Positions 31,816-40,001 of a stretch of 64,000 nt of DNA are shown in pieces. This DNA comes from Woeseiaceae bacterium (lineage in GTDB: Bacteria; Pseudomonadota; Gammaproteobacteria; Steroidobacterales; Woeseiaceae), in contig JAJFKS010000031.1 in the NCBI GenBank assembly GCA_021773115.1, positions 1-64,000 of the forward strand, given 5' to 3'. Within the stretch, counting starts at the first letter, position 1. Each line of letters opens with the position of its first letter. A program made the translations under genes and the position numbers. Below the pieces are notes generated by a model. It was not told the DNA's origin. It searched no databases and was given only the letters and a program-made list of their open reading frames with translations.

Positions 31816-31930
31816 TTGCGGTTGCCTCTTCATGGTGTCACGTGAACAGTCGGTGGTCGCTGACGTATAGGACAACCGCGTTCACGTTGAATTTGATCGG
31901 CGCAAGTATTTCAGTTCGCCGAGACGGCCG

Positions 31931-31950
31931 TCTGTACGGCAGCGAACAGA
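31931..31950. promoter_or_regulatory. TGT-N10-ACA dyad, site A
   Basis: TCTGTACGGCAGCGAACAGA. It lies between the divergent DUF3494 lipoprotein gene (start 116 bp away) and the first PA2779-like gene (start 107 bp away) and could serve both. One base of the palindrome is altered compared with site B. Confidence 0.6.
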
Positions 31951-32057
31951 CCGAACGTTTTAGGGGATGCAAGATGCGTCTATACGATCAGCCGTGCACC
32001 GGCTTCTCAAACTTAGAAAGCAAAACTTTGGAAAGCAAAACAACAAGGAACATTTCA

Positions 32058-32441
32058 ATGCGCTCAGAAAAATTACGAAATATCGTCGTCAGGCTCGTTT
32101 CGCTCTCGCTATTAAGCCTTGGTCTTGCGCAAACGTCCGGCGCCGCCATGATCGGCACTCAGCAGGTTGTGCAAAGCGAGGCCCGGGATGCGAGCGTCAT
32201 GCGCGTGCAAACAATTCTTACGCGAGCTGATGTTGCCAGTCAGTTGGTCGCATTCGGTGTTGATCCGCTGGCTGTTCAAGCGCGAGTTGGCAACATGACA
32301 GATGCTGAATTGTTCGCACTGGAAGGTCGGCTCGGCCAGCAGATTGCGGGTGGCGACGCGGTTGGTATCATCGGTGCCGTATTCCTGGTACTGCTTATTC
32401 TGGAGCTCGTCGGTATTACAGACATATTCAAGAGCTTTTGA
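32058..32441 (+). CDS. PA2779-like small envelope protein, copy 1
   Basis: A 127-residue protein: signal or anchor (RNIVVRLVSLSLLSLGLAQT), a middle helix-rich part (QQVVQSEARDASVMRVQTIL, VDPLAVQARVGNMTDAEL) and a C-terminal transmembrane helix (VGIIGAVFLVLLILELVGITDIF). This is the PA2779/DUF6627 family, normally encoded just before a PA2778-type cysteine peptidase. Here no peptidase gene follows, only a terminator. Copies at 34689 and 47973 are about 90% identical in the N-terminal half. The ATG at 32058 aligns with both paralogues. Confidence 0.85.
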   Translation: MRSEKLRNIVVRLVSLSLLSLGLAQTSGAAMIGTQQVVQSEARDASVMRVQTILTRADVASQLVAFGVDPLAVQARVGNMTDAELFALEGRLGQQIAGGDAVGIIGAVFLVLLILELVGITDIFKSF

Positions 32442-32477
32442 AGGCGGCCGGAACCTTGCGGTTTGCGGATATTCGAG

Positions 32478-32501
32478 GCCCGGCTCACGCCGGGCTTTTT
32501 T
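32478..32501 (+). terminator. Intrinsic terminator after PA2779-like copy 1
   Basis: GCCCGGC, loop TCAC, GCCGGGC, then TTTTTT. A near-identical hairpin and flank precedes PA2779-like copy 3 at 47842. Confidence 0.88.
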
Positions 32502-32611
32502 CGTGTTGGTCCGGCAACTGTTGCGGCTTAGTTCGCTGGCGCACAGACGTATACTGAGTGGACGCGGACAATATTGCGCTGAAGAATCGTGTTCCCCTCA
32601 AGAGAACTGAT

Positions 32612-33013
32612 ATGCCCGTACTGAACCGAATAATCCGAATGTATCGACTATTTATCGTCGCAAGTCTGGCCGGAGGCATGTTGCTCATTGCGGGCTGCGC
32701 AAGTGCTCCGATGGCTCCGATAGCGTCGCTTAACGAAGCGAAAGTTGCGATTCAGGTCGCTGAAAAAGACGGCGCGAGTCAACATGCCGCCGCCGAACTG
32801 GACGAAGCGCGTCAGAAACTCATTTTGGCGGATAAAGCCGTCGTAGCGGAAAACATGCTCTTGGCACAGCGCTTCGCAGACGAGTCCACCGTGACGGCGA
32901 AACTGGCTGCGGCGAGGACAGAGGCGACCAAAGCGGTGGCGATTAACCAGGACATGATTCGGAGCGCCGATGCGCTGGCCGAAGAGATGAAGCGCGCTGG
33001 AGACCAACAATGA
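32612..33013 (+). CDS. DUF4398-family lipoprotein
   Basis: A 133-residue lipoprotein (lipobox IAGC, Cys near residue 29) followed by one DUF4398 helical hairpin: APIASLNEAKVAIQVAEKDGASQHAAAELDEARQKLILADKAV. It ends with an ATGA overlap into the OmpA-family gene. DUF4398 proteins often precede an OmpA-domain partner with the same helical region, as here, and are thought to form a periplasmic coiled-coil unit at the outer membrane. An ATG at 32639 is an alternative start. Confidence 0.82.
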   Translation: MPVLNRIIRMYRLFIVASLAGGMLLIAGCASAPMAPIASLNEAKVAIQVAEKDGASQHAAAELDEARQKLILADKAVVAENMLLAQRFADESTVTAKLAAARTEATKAVAINQDMIRSADALAEEMKRAGDQQ

Positions 33014-33939
33014 ATACACTAAATATCAATCATGTCCGTGCTCCCCGAATGTTGGCGCTTGCGTCGGCAGTGACTTTTGCAGTCGCAGGCTGTGCGACAG
33101 CGCCGCAGAGTCCAGACGGTTCTGCTGACGTACGCAGCAAGCTCAGTGCATTGCAGTCCAATTCGACTCTGGCCAAGAAAGTGCCAGTCGAAATCAGAGA
33201 GGCCGAGGCGGCTGTCGTGATCGCAGAAGCAACGGTCGGAAAGGACGTTGCGCTCGGTGAACACCGTGTCTATATGGCCGATCACCTGGTTGAAATTGCG
33301 ACGGCCAAGGCAGCAACGCGCAACGCTGAAGATCAACGCGCGATGCTTAGCCAGAAGCGTGATGAGGCTCGCCTGGCAGCCCGCACACGCGAGGCAGACA
33401 AAGCGCATCGCGCGACCGAATTGGCGCAAAGCAAGACTGAAGCAGAGCGCGCTTTGGCAGTAGCTGCAGCGGCCAAGGCGTCGAGCAACGCTGCCGAAGC
33501 GGCAGCAAATGCAAAGGAAATGCAGCGACAGATCGATGTGCTGCAGGCCGAAGCCACGGACCGAGGTCTGGTGCTCACGCTGGGAGATGTGCTGTTCGCA
33601 ACCGGTCGATCCGACCTGAAATCAGGCGGAACCAATACCCTCGACAAGCTGGTCGTATTTCTCAACGAATATCCCGGTCGAACCGTTGCCATCGAAGGCC
33701 ATACCGATGATGTGGGCAGCCTCGATATGAACCAGATCCTGTCACAGCACCGTGCAGATTCGGTGAGGTCCTATCTAATGCAGAAGGGCATCCAGTCCGT
33801 GCGGCTTGCTGCATCAGGAATGGGTGAGACCCGACCGATCGCAGAAAATTCGTCCGAGAGTGGCCGGCAACAGAACCGCCGTGTCGAAGTCATTATCAAG
33901 AACCCGCCATCAGCAATTCCGGCGGCGTCAACAAACTAA
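33010..33939 (+). CDS. OmpA-family lipoprotein with DUF4398-like helical region
   Basis: This 309-residue protein has a signal with lipobox-like VAGC (Cys near 28), a long Ala/Glu/Arg-rich coiled-coil (about 40-185, VEIREAEAAVVIAEATVG...) and a C-terminal OmpA domain (VLFATGRSDLKSGG, VAIEGHTDDVGSLDMNQILSQHRADSV, GRQQNRRVEVII) that should bind peptidoglycan. It overlaps the DUF4398 lipoprotein gene by 4 nt. It probably links the outer membrane to the cell wall. Confidence 0.9.
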   Translation: MNTLNINHVRAPRMLALASAVTFAVAGCATAPQSPDGSADVRSKLSALQSNSTLAKKVPVEIREAEAAVVIAEATVGKDVALGEHRVYMADHLVEIATAKAATRNAEDQRAMLSQKRDEARLAARTREADKAHRATELAQSKTEAERALAVAAAAKASSNAAEAAANAKEMQRQIDVLQAEATDRGLVLTLGDVLFATGRSDLKSGGTNTLDKLVVFLNEYPGRTVAIEGHTDDVGSLDMNQILSQHRADSVRSYLMQKGIQSVRLAASGMGETRPIAENSSESGRQQNRRVEVIIKNPPSAIPAASTN

Positions 33940-33963
33940 TCAGCAAGGCTCACGGTGTAAACA

Positions 33964-34491
33964 ATGATAAGTAAACAGCTTGTAATCGGCGGCATCCTTG
34001 GCGCCGTAGCGGTCACCGCAGTTAGCGCGACAGCCGGGTACCGAATGTTGAATTCGGATAACTACGCCGAGGTTCTGGCCGTATCGCCGGTAACCAAGAC
34101 GATCTCTGTACCGCGAGAGGAATGTCGCGATCAGCTCGTATCCGTCAAGCAGCCAACCCAGGATCCCAATCAGATAACGGGGACTGTGGCCGGTGCGGTA
34201 ATCGGTGGGCTGGCCGGTAGTCAGGTCGGCGATGGAGACGGCAAGAAGGTCGCGACAGTCGGTGGCGCGGTAGCCGGTGGTTACGCCGGGAAGAAGATCC
34301 AGGAAGGCATGCAGGATCGGAATGTCGATCAGGTCAACCAACGTGTTTGCGAGACGACTCAGGACAGCAGGCAGGAGCAGGATGGCTACGACGTAACCTA
34401 TCGGCTAGATGGGCAGGAGAAGACGGTTCGCATGAATGACGATCCGGGCAGACGAATCCGAATCGAAGACGGCGAGCCCGTAATCGAGTAA
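33964..34491 (+). CDS. Glycine-zipper 2TM-domain protein
   Basis: This 175-residue protein has an N-terminal membrane or signal segment (LVIGGILGAVAVTAVSATAGY), a central glycine zipper (GTVAGAVIGGLAGSQVGDGDG, then VGGAVAGGYAGKKIQ) and a hydrophilic C-terminus ending in a YDVTYRLDGQEKTVRM strand pair. This is the layout of SlyB/17-kDa-antigen-like proteins of the cell envelope. It follows the OmpA gene by 24 nt and is probably cotranscribed. Confidence 0.82.
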   Translation: MISKQLVIGGILGAVAVTAVSATAGYRMLNSDNYAEVLAVSPVTKTISVPREECRDQLVSVKQPTQDPNQITGTVAGAVIGGLAGSQVGDGDGKKVATVGGAVAGGYAGKKIQEGMQDRNVDQVNQRVCETTQDSRQEQDGYDVTYRLDGQEKTVRMNDDPGRRIRIEDGEPVIE

Positions 34492-34578
34492 TACCAGGAA
34501 CTACCGATCCGATTTTGGCGCGTGTTGTGGCTCATTCCGCCAGAGAGAGAACGGGAAAAAAATTCGGCAGATGATCTG

Positions 34579-34598
34579 TCTGTACGGAAGCGTACAGA
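34579..34598. promoter_or_regulatory. TGT-N10-ACA dyad, site B
   Basis: TCTGTACGGAAGCGTACAGA, perfect in its 8-bp arms and extended by one more G-C pair. It lies 90 bp before PA2779-like copy 2. Confidence 0.65.
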
Positions 34599-34688
34599 CG
34601 ACTCGGGTTGGCAGCGAGGAAAATAAGCCTGTGTTAAGGGGCCGCCCGTTGGCCATTTCATTGGCAAACTTAATCAGAGAATATTTCA

Positions 34689-35072
34689 ATGCGCTCAGAA
34701 AAATTACGGAATATCGTCGTCAGGCTCGTTTCGCTCTCGCTATTAAGCCTTGGTCTTGCGCAAACGTCCGGCGCCGCCATGATCGGCACTCAGCAGGTTG
34801 TGCAAAGCGAGGCCCGGGATGCGAGCGTCATGCGCATTCAAACAATTCTTACGCGAGCAGATGTTGCCAGTCAGATGGTCGCACTCGGTGTTGATCCGCT
34901 GGCTGTTCAATCACGAGTCGGCAACATGACAGATGCTGAATTGTTCGCGCTGGAAGGTCGGCTCGACCAGCAGATTGCAGGTAGCGGTGCGGTTGGTGTC
35001 ATCGGTGCCGTATTCCTGGTACTGCTTATTCTGGAGCTTGTCGGTATTACGGATATATTTAAGAGCTTTTGA
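34689..35072 (+). CDS. PA2779-like small envelope protein, copy 2
   Basis: A 127-residue paralogue of the 32058 gene, differing at about ten positions (for example ASQMVALG for ASQLVAFG and GRLDQQIAGSGAVG for GRLGQQIAGGDAVG). This copy retains the family's usual partner: its stop overlaps the start of the PA2778-like peptidase. The signal and C-terminal transmembrane helix are conserved. The exact role of the family is unknown. Confidence 0.88.
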   Translation: MRSEKLRNIVVRLVSLSLLSLGLAQTSGAAMIGTQQVVQSEARDASVMRIQTILTRADVASQMVALGVDPLAVQSRVGNMTDAELFALEGRLDQQIAGSGAVGVIGAVFLVLLILELVGITDIFKSF

Positions 35073-36040
35073 AGGTAATCAGCACCTTGCAGTTGCTTAG
35101 CCGTTCGAAAAGGGCCGCGAATGCGTCGGCCCTTTTCGTTTTCTGGATGCTGGCAGGGTGCAGCACGATGCCGCTGTCAGTCAGCAACTATGGGCCGGCA
35201 CCCACGCCGCTCGAACTTACCGATACGCCGTTTTATCCGCAGGAGAAGTTCCAGTGTGGTCCCGCGGCCCTGATGACGGTGTTGACAGTGAGCGGCGTCG
35301 CAACCACGCTGGACACCGTTTCCAGCCAGGTCTTTCTTCCAGCGCGCCAGGGGAGCTTACAAAGTGAAATTCTCGCGGCCTCTCGTGCGGCGGAAAGAGT
35401 CCCGTACCTGCTTTCACCCGAGCTCTCGTCGATAACAGCCGAGCTCGCGACGGGGCGACCGGTGTTGGTGTTGCTTAACCTGGGCGTGAGTTGGGCGCCT
35501 CGCTGGCACTACGCGGTGGTCGTTGGCGCAGATGCGGACAGCGATCAAATTATTCTTCGTTCCGGCACGGACGAACGGCGCGTTATGCGTACACCCGTGT
35601 TTCTGCGCACCTGGAAACGCAGTAATTTTTGGGCCATGTCGACGCTCAGGCCCGGGGAGTTACCCGCCAAACCCGACCGCAGCCGCTACGTCGAAGCCGT
35701 CGCAGGACTTGAACAGACCGGACATTCTCTGGCGGCGCGAGACGCCTGGCAAGCCGGGCTGTCGGAGTGGCCGGAAGACTCCGTGCTTCTTTTTGGTTTG
35801 GCGAACGCAGAATACGCGCTCGGCAATTTCTCGGCGGCAGAGCAACGTTATCTTGTCATGCTACGAAACGACGACGCATCGCTCATCGCGCGCAATAACC
35901 TGGCGATGACATTCGCAGCACAGGGTCGAAATCGTGAGGCGCTTGAGCAGATCGATGCAGCGCTAAATCTTGCGGCCGACTCGCCGCTGCGGGAAGAGTT
36001 GTTGGATACGCAGAGGATCATCCTGTCTGCGGTTAATTAG
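35069..36040 (+). CDS. PA2778-like C39-type cysteine peptidase lipoprotein with TPR repeats
   Basis: This 323-residue protein starts at TTG 35069, overlapping the PA2779 stop (TTGA). The lipobox LAGC follows. The peptidase part begins FYPQEKFQCGPAALMTVL (catalytic Cys in QCGPAAL) and has His in APRWHYAVVVG, the C39-like order of the PA2778 family. Two TPR-like repeats close the protein (LVFGLANAEYALGNFSAAEQRYL-type, then LIARNNLAMTFAAQGRNREALEQI). It is an outer-membrane-tethered peptidase of unknown substrate. A remnant of a second copy follows PA2779 copy 3. Confidence 0.85.
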   Translation: MKVISTLQLLSRSKRAANASALFVFWMLAGCSTMPLSVSNYGPAPTPLELTDTPFYPQEKFQCGPAALMTVLTVSGVATTLDTVSSQVFLPARQGSLQSEILAASRAAERVPYLLSPELSSITAELATGRPVLVLLNLGVSWAPRWHYAVVVGADADSDQIILRSGTDERRVMRTPVFLRTWKRSNFWAMSTLRPGELPAKPDRSRYVEAVAGLEQTGHSLAARDAWQAGLSEWPEDSVLLFGLANAEYALGNFSAAEQRYLVMLRNDDASLIARNNLAMTFAAQGRNREALEQIDAALNLAADSPLREELLDTQRIILSAVN

Positions 36041-36061
36041 CGCGGGATCGAGGATGAGTAA

Positions 36062-37462
36062 GTGACCACGAAAAAAAAGCTTTTGCTGTCGCTGTTCGGC
36101 GTCTTCCTCATTCTCATCCTTGCAGGTGTGTTTTCCTGTAGCAGGTTGCCGACTATTGTGCCTGATCTCACCCGCCGCGCCGGGCCTGCTGTTCAATTGG
36201 AGGGGGACAGGGGGCCGTTGTCAGCCAAGCGCAGTAAGGCGATCATCGACAAGCTGCAAGAGCGCGGCGAGGACACCGGCATCTTCGACCGACACCTGGC
36301 GCTCGAAGAAGCGATTGTTGGCAGTCCGCTAACCACCGGCAACAAAGTACTGTTGTTAAAAGACGGCCCGGATACCTACCAGGCAATGTTCGCTGCAATT
36401 CTCGAGGCACGTGACCACATCAACATGGAAACCTATATCCTTGAAGATGATGATGTCGGTCAGCGTTTTGCCCAGGCGTTGATCGACAAACAAAAGCAAG
36501 GTGTGCAGGTGAATCTCATACGCGACAGTGTCGGTACTCTGGGCACGCCTGACGCCTTTTTTACGCAGCTCACCGACAGCGGCATCCACGTACTCGAGTT
36601 CAATCCCGTAAACCCGCTGGAGGCACGCAAGGGATGGGAGGTGAATCAGCGGGATCACCGCAAACTGCTGATTATCGATGGGCGCACCGCGTTTCTTGGC
36701 GGGATCAACATCAGCGCGGTCTACTCCGGTGGATCATCGAGCAGGGGTTCAGCTCGCCGATCCGATGACAACCCGGTATGGCGTGACACCGACCTGCAGG
36801 TGACCGGCCCGGTTGTGGCCGACTTCCAGAAATTGTTTATCGAGACCTGGGAGGGGCAGGAAGGACCGCCGCTAACTGACAAAAACTATTTCCCGAAACT
36901 TAAGAAAGCCGGCCGCGAGGTCGTGCGGGCAATTGGCAGCACGCCGGACGAATCGTTCAGTCAAATCTACGCGACGCTGCTTTCAGCCATCGAAAGCGCC
37001 GAGACCAGTGTGTACATCACCAATGCTTACTTTGTTCCTGACCCGCAGCTGCTCGCTGTGCTCGAGGCATCCGCCGGACGCGGCGTCGATGTAACACTGA
37101 TTTTGCCGAGTGCCACCGATTCCTGGCTGGTGTTTCACGCGGGCCGTCGAAATTACGATCGCTTGTTGCGAGCCGGGGTAAAAATTTACGAGCGACATGG
37201 CGCACTGCTACATTCCAAGACAGCACTGGTCGACGGCGTCTGGGCAACGGTCGGGTCAACCAACCTCGATTGGCGAAGCTTCCTCCACAACCAGGAGTTG
37301 AACGCTGTCGTGCTCGGTCAGGAGTTTGGCGACCAGGTGCGGGAAATGTTCGAAGAAGACCTGGCGGAGTCTGACGCCATCCTGCTGGACGAGTGGCAAC
37401 ACCGTCCATGGCTGTTTCGCATCAAGGAGTTGTACGCGCGAGCCTGGGAATACTGGCTGTAA
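36062..37462 (+). CDS. Phospholipase D family protein (cardiolipin synthase-like)
   Basis: A 466-residue protein with an N-terminal membrane segment (about 7-25) and two HKD motifs: DHRKLLIIDG (His199, Lys201, Asp206) and LLHSKTALVDG near residue 380, each followed by a Gly-Gly/Ser-Asn motif (GGINIS; GSTNLDWRS). This is the ClsB/YbhO-type synthase arrangement that condenses phospholipids to cardiolipin. The start is GTG at 36062. It lies 21 nt after the peptidase gene. No PLDc_N domain is attached; a free-standing one is encoded at 28003. Confidence 0.88.
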   Translation: MTTKKKLLLSLFGVFLILILAGVFSCSRLPTIVPDLTRRAGPAVQLEGDRGPLSAKRSKAIIDKLQERGEDTGIFDRHLALEEAIVGSPLTTGNKVLLLKDGPDTYQAMFAAILEARDHINMETYILEDDDVGQRFAQALIDKQKQGVQVNLIRDSVGTLGTPDAFFTQLTDSGIHVLEFNPVNPLEARKGWEVNQRDHRKLLIIDGRTAFLGGINISAVYSGGSSSRGSARRSDDNPVWRDTDLQVTGPVVADFQKLFIETWEGQEGPPLTDKNYFPKLKKAGREVVRAIGSTPDESFSQIYATLLSAIESAETSVYITNAYFVPDPQLLAVLEASAGRGVDVTLILPSATDSWLVFHAGRRNYDRLLRAGVKIYERHGALLHSKTALVDGVWATVGSTNLDWRSFLHNQELNAVVLGQEFGDQVREMFEEDLAESDAILLDEWQHRPWLFRIKELYARAWEYWL

Positions 37463-37484
37463 GCGCAGGTCGTCTTGGCCTGTC

Positions 37485-37504
37485 TTTGTACGGCAGCGTA
37501 CAGA
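37485..37504. promoter_or_regulatory. TGT-N10-ACA dyad, site C
   Basis: TTTTGTACGGCAGCGTACAG-type dyad centred at 37494.5: left arm TTTGTACG (one mismatch to sites A and B), spacer GCAG, right arm CGTACAGA. It is 57 bp before the GlsB-like gene. Confidence 0.6.
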
Positions 37505-37561
37505 CGTTGCTGCTGTGCAGTGTGCACACTACACGCTGTTGAAAGAGCGAGGTAAAAATTC

Positions 37562-37825
37562 ATGAATATCATAATCTGGTTAGTGGTCGGCGGTCTGATC
37601 GGTTGGGTCGCGAGCATGCTCATGGGAACGGACGGTCGGCAAGGCGTATTTCTGAATATCGTTGTCGGTATCGTCGGAGCTTTTCTGGGCGGCTGGCTTT
37701 TTGGCGGCGCGTTCTCAACGTCGACAATCAACGAAGGCAACTTGAGCCTTAGCGGAATCATGGTTTCGCTGGTGGGCGCAATCATTCTGATAGCGGCGCT
37801 AAAACTCTTGCGCGGCAGGACCTGA
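37562..37825 (+). CDS. GlsB/YeaQ/YmgE family membrane protein
   Basis: An 87-residue protein with three membrane segments and the family signature IIWLVVGGLIGWVASMLMGTDGRQGVFLNIVVGIVGAFLGGWLF in compact form, ending ALKLLRGRT. Members are stress-inducible (often stationary-phase) small membrane proteins, formerly called transglycosylase-associated; no enzyme activity is known. It lies directly downstream of site C. Confidence 0.9.
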   Translation: MNIIIWLVVGGLIGWVASMLMGTDGRQGVFLNIVVGIVGAFLGGWLFGGAFSTSTINEGNLSLSGIMVSLVGAIILIAALKLLRGRT

Positions 37826-37893
37826 AGGTGGCTAGAACTATCGGACATTCGCCCATGATTGTGTCGGAGATGGTTAAAAAAAGGACAGATAAT

Positions 37894-38100
37894 ATGAAAT
37901 GGCTAATGTTGATATCCATGGCGTTCCTGCTGCTGGCCTGTGAAAAACAGGGCCCGATGGAACGAGCCGGCGAAGAGGTAGATGAGGCACTCGAAGATAT
38001 CAAGGCAGGCGGCGAAACGACCGCCAACAAGGTCGATGACGCGATCGACGAGGCACGCAAGGACGTCGAGGATGCGGTTGACGAAGTCGATCCGGACTGA
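37894..38100 (+). CDS. Small lipoprotein with acidic coiled-coil
   Basis: A 68-residue lipoprotein: MKWLMLISMAFLLLAC signal and lipobox, then an acidic amphipathic helix (AGEEVDEALEDIKAGGETTANKVDDAIDEARKDVEDAVDEVDPD) with heptad-like Val/Ile/Ala spacing. It resembles small entericidin- or YtxH-like envelope proteins but I do not assign a family. An upstream in-frame start at 37828 would bury the signal peptide and is rejected. Confidence 0.72.
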   Translation: MKWLMLISMAFLLLACEKQGPMERAGEEVDEALEDIKAGGETTANKVDDAIDEARKDVEDAVDEVDPD

Positions 38101-38188
38101 GCGTCCGTCGGCCTGATGTTTGCGCACAGGCTGAAGCGGGACTCGTCTCGGTCGCGAGCAGGTTCTCAAGTTACACCGGGAGCGAACA

Positions 38189-38326
38189 ATGAACAAAGAT
38201 CAGATCAAGGGCCGCATTAAGGAAGCGAAAGGTACCGTAAAGGAAACTGCCGCTCACCTGCGTCCCTTTCCAATAAGCGCTTGGGATTTTCAACCCCCGG
38301 GCAGTACGCGCCGGGGGCTTTTTTAG
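38189..38326 (+). pseudogene. CsbD-family stress protein, truncated
   Basis: The start MNKDQIKGRIKEAKGTVKE is the canonical CsbD N-terminus. After residue 22 the sequence departs from the family (HLRPFPISAWDF) and the frame runs straight through a transcription terminator to a stop at 38324. Normal CsbD proteins are about 60-70 residues and helical throughout. A deletion appears to have joined the first third of csbD to its own downstream terminator. Confidence 0.75.
38294..38324 (+). terminator. Intrinsic terminator overlapping the csbD relic
   Basis: CCCCCGG (38294-38300) pairs with CCGGGGG (38311-38317) around a 10-nt loop and is followed by CTTTTTT. Confidence 0.85.
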
Positions 38327-38351
38327 AGAGATATTGTCAGAGGATTCCAAA

Positions 38352-39167
38352 GTGAGCCGTGCTCATTCGATTTTAAAAATTGCGTTGCTCGGTCTGTCGC
38401 TGCTAATGCTCGGCGCCTGCGCGACAACGACCGCCGGTGGCGCTGTTGGCGCGGATCGCTCGCAGTTGCTGCTGATTTCGTCGGAGGAACTCGATCAGAT
38501 AGCCGCAGAAGCGTATGCGAAGCTACTGTCCGATGCGACCGCCAAGGGCGTACTGAACAAAGATCCCGCCATGCTTAATCGTGTGCGCAACATTGCTGTT
38601 CGCCTGCAGGCACAGACCAAGGTTTTTCGCGCGGATGCACCCGCCTGGAAATGGGAAGTCAACGTCATAACGAGCGATGAGCTCAACGCATTCTGCATGC
38701 CTGGCGGCAAGATCATGGTGTACTCCGGGCTCATAACTCAACTGGATATGACGGACGCGGAACTTGCCAACGTGCTGGGGCACGAAATCGCACATGCCCT
38801 GCGCGAACATGTCCGTGAACAGATTTCGCAGGCGATGGTTGCACAAGGCGTGATCGGTGTCGGTGCAGCGGTGTTCGGGCTTGGCGATGCATCGACCAAC
38901 GCTGCCGGTGCGGGTTACCAGGCTTTACTGGCGACGCGGTTCAGCCGTACCGACGAAAGCGAGGCCGATCGTATCGGTCTGGAACTCGCAGCGCGTGCGG
39001 CCTACGACCCGCGAGCCGGAATCACGTTGTGGCAGAAGATGATGAGTGCCGACAAGGGCGGCAAGCCACCGGAATTCTTAAGTTCGCACCCCGCGGATGC
39101 CAGCCGTGTTAAGCAGATTCAGAACCTGTTGCCAACGGTGATGCCATTGTACGACGCTGCAAGGTGA
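38352..39167 (+). CDS. M48-family metalloprotease lipoprotein
   Basis: Start GTG at 38352, 8 nt after AGAGGA; the TTG at 38334 has no such site. The 271-residue product is a lipoprotein (lipobox LGAC, Cys23) with the zinc motif HEIAH at 144-148 and the third ligand region in RTDESEADRIGLELAARAAYDP. This is the layout of LoiP/YcaL-type periplasmic M48 proteases that degrade damaged outer-membrane proteins. A terminator precedes it, so it probably has its own promoter. Confidence 0.9.
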   Translation: MSRAHSILKIALLGLSLLMLGACATTTAGGAVGADRSQLLLISSEELDQIAAEAYAKLLSDATAKGVLNKDPAMLNRVRNIAVRLQAQTKVFRADAPAWKWEVNVITSDELNAFCMPGGKIMVYSGLITQLDMTDAELANVLGHEIAHALREHVREQISQAMVAQGVIGVGAAVFGLGDASTNAAGAGYQALLATRFSRTDESEADRIGLELAARAAYDPRAGITLWQKMMSADKGGKPPEFLSSHPADASRVKQIQNLLPTVMPLYDAAR

Positions 39168-39196
39168 TTGCGGCTTGCGTAGCGTAATTCTGAAAG

Positions 39197-39889
39197 CTAG
39201 GCGAGCACTCTCTCGTAGATGTCATTCGAAGCCTGGTAGCACCTGCAAGACGCTTTCTCCAGACCGGCGCGGTTCAGTATTGTGATGTCACCCCGGCTAT
39301 AGCTCAGGAGTTTTCGCTTCTGCAGCAGTCCCGCGGCGATTGTCACGCCGACCCGACGAACACACAGCGTTTGCGCGAGCGCCTCGTGGGTGACATGAAA
39401 GCTGCCCAGGCCGGCCACCCGGTCATGAGTCATTAGCAACAGGCGGGCAAGGCGCAGGTCCAGCGTGTGGCGGCTGATACAGGCCATCGACTGTGCGAGC
39501 TGTTCCTGCAGCACGTGGGCGTACTGGTGCAATAGTTGTCGGAGTGCTGGAAGATGCTCGAGTTCGCGGCGAAACGATGTCGTTTTCATTCGCAGCGCGG
39601 TGCCGGATTGTTGAATCAGCGCTTGTAACATCGAGGTGTTGACACCGAGCAACAGCGGTACGCCCAACATGCCCTCGTTGCCGATCAATGCCATTTCAAG
39701 AATTCGATGGGAATCAACAGGCAGCAGCTGCGAAATCGTGCAATCCAATGGAAAATAGACGTGCCGGATGCGCTCGTTCGGCTCCCAAAGACTGTCGCCG
39801 ACGCCTAGATCCACCTCGTCACAGGCTGCGACCAGGTGCCGGTGATCTTTGCGACTAAGCGCGGACAGCAGACGATTGCTTTGCATCAT
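39197..39889 (-). CDS. Crp/Fnr-family transcriptional regulator (1)
   Basis: This 230-residue protein has a cyclic-nucleotide-binding-like beta-roll (VYFPLDCTISQLLPVDSHRILEMALIGNEGMLGVPLLLG) and a C-terminal winged helix (HVTHEALAQTLCVRRVGVTIAAGLLQKRKLLSYSRGDITILN). No Fnr-type cysteine cluster is present. The residues that bind cAMP phosphate are not conserved. Site D lies 28 bp upstream of the start, suggesting autoregulation. About 30% similar to the neighbouring paralogue. Confidence 0.88.
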   Translation of the reverse strand: MMQSNRLLSALSRKDHRHLVAACDEVDLGVGDSLWEPNERIRHVYFPLDCTISQLLPVDSHRILEMALIGNEGMLGVPLLLGVNTSMLQALIQQSGTALRMKTTSFRRELEHLPALRQLLHQYAHVLQEQLAQSMACISRHTLDLRLARLLLMTHDRVAGLGSFHVTHEALAQTLCVRRVGVTIAAGLLQKRKLLSYSRGDITILNRAGLEKASCRCYQASNDIYERVLA

Positions 39890-39917
39890 GCCGATTATCC
39901 GTATTTCGAACGATCAG

Positions 39918-39937
39918 TCTGTGCAGCAACGAACATA
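39918..39937. promoter_or_regulatory. TGT-N10-ACA dyad, site D
   Basis: TCTGTGCAGCAACGAACATA, matching site A at 16 of 20 positions and keeping TGT-N10-ACA. It is 28 bp upstream of the first Crp/Fnr gene (minus strand). Confidence 0.45.
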
Positions 39938-40001
39938 TCGCCAATCGCGCTGAGCCACCGTGGTTCTTGCATCGTCCGGGTGCGCCAATTCAGCGATGAA
40001 A

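Noticed and set aside
34579-34598. LexA (SOS) box
   Set aside because: CTGT and ACAG are separated by 10 bp, not the 8 bp of the gammaproteobacterial SOS box, and the downstream genes are not DNA-repair genes.
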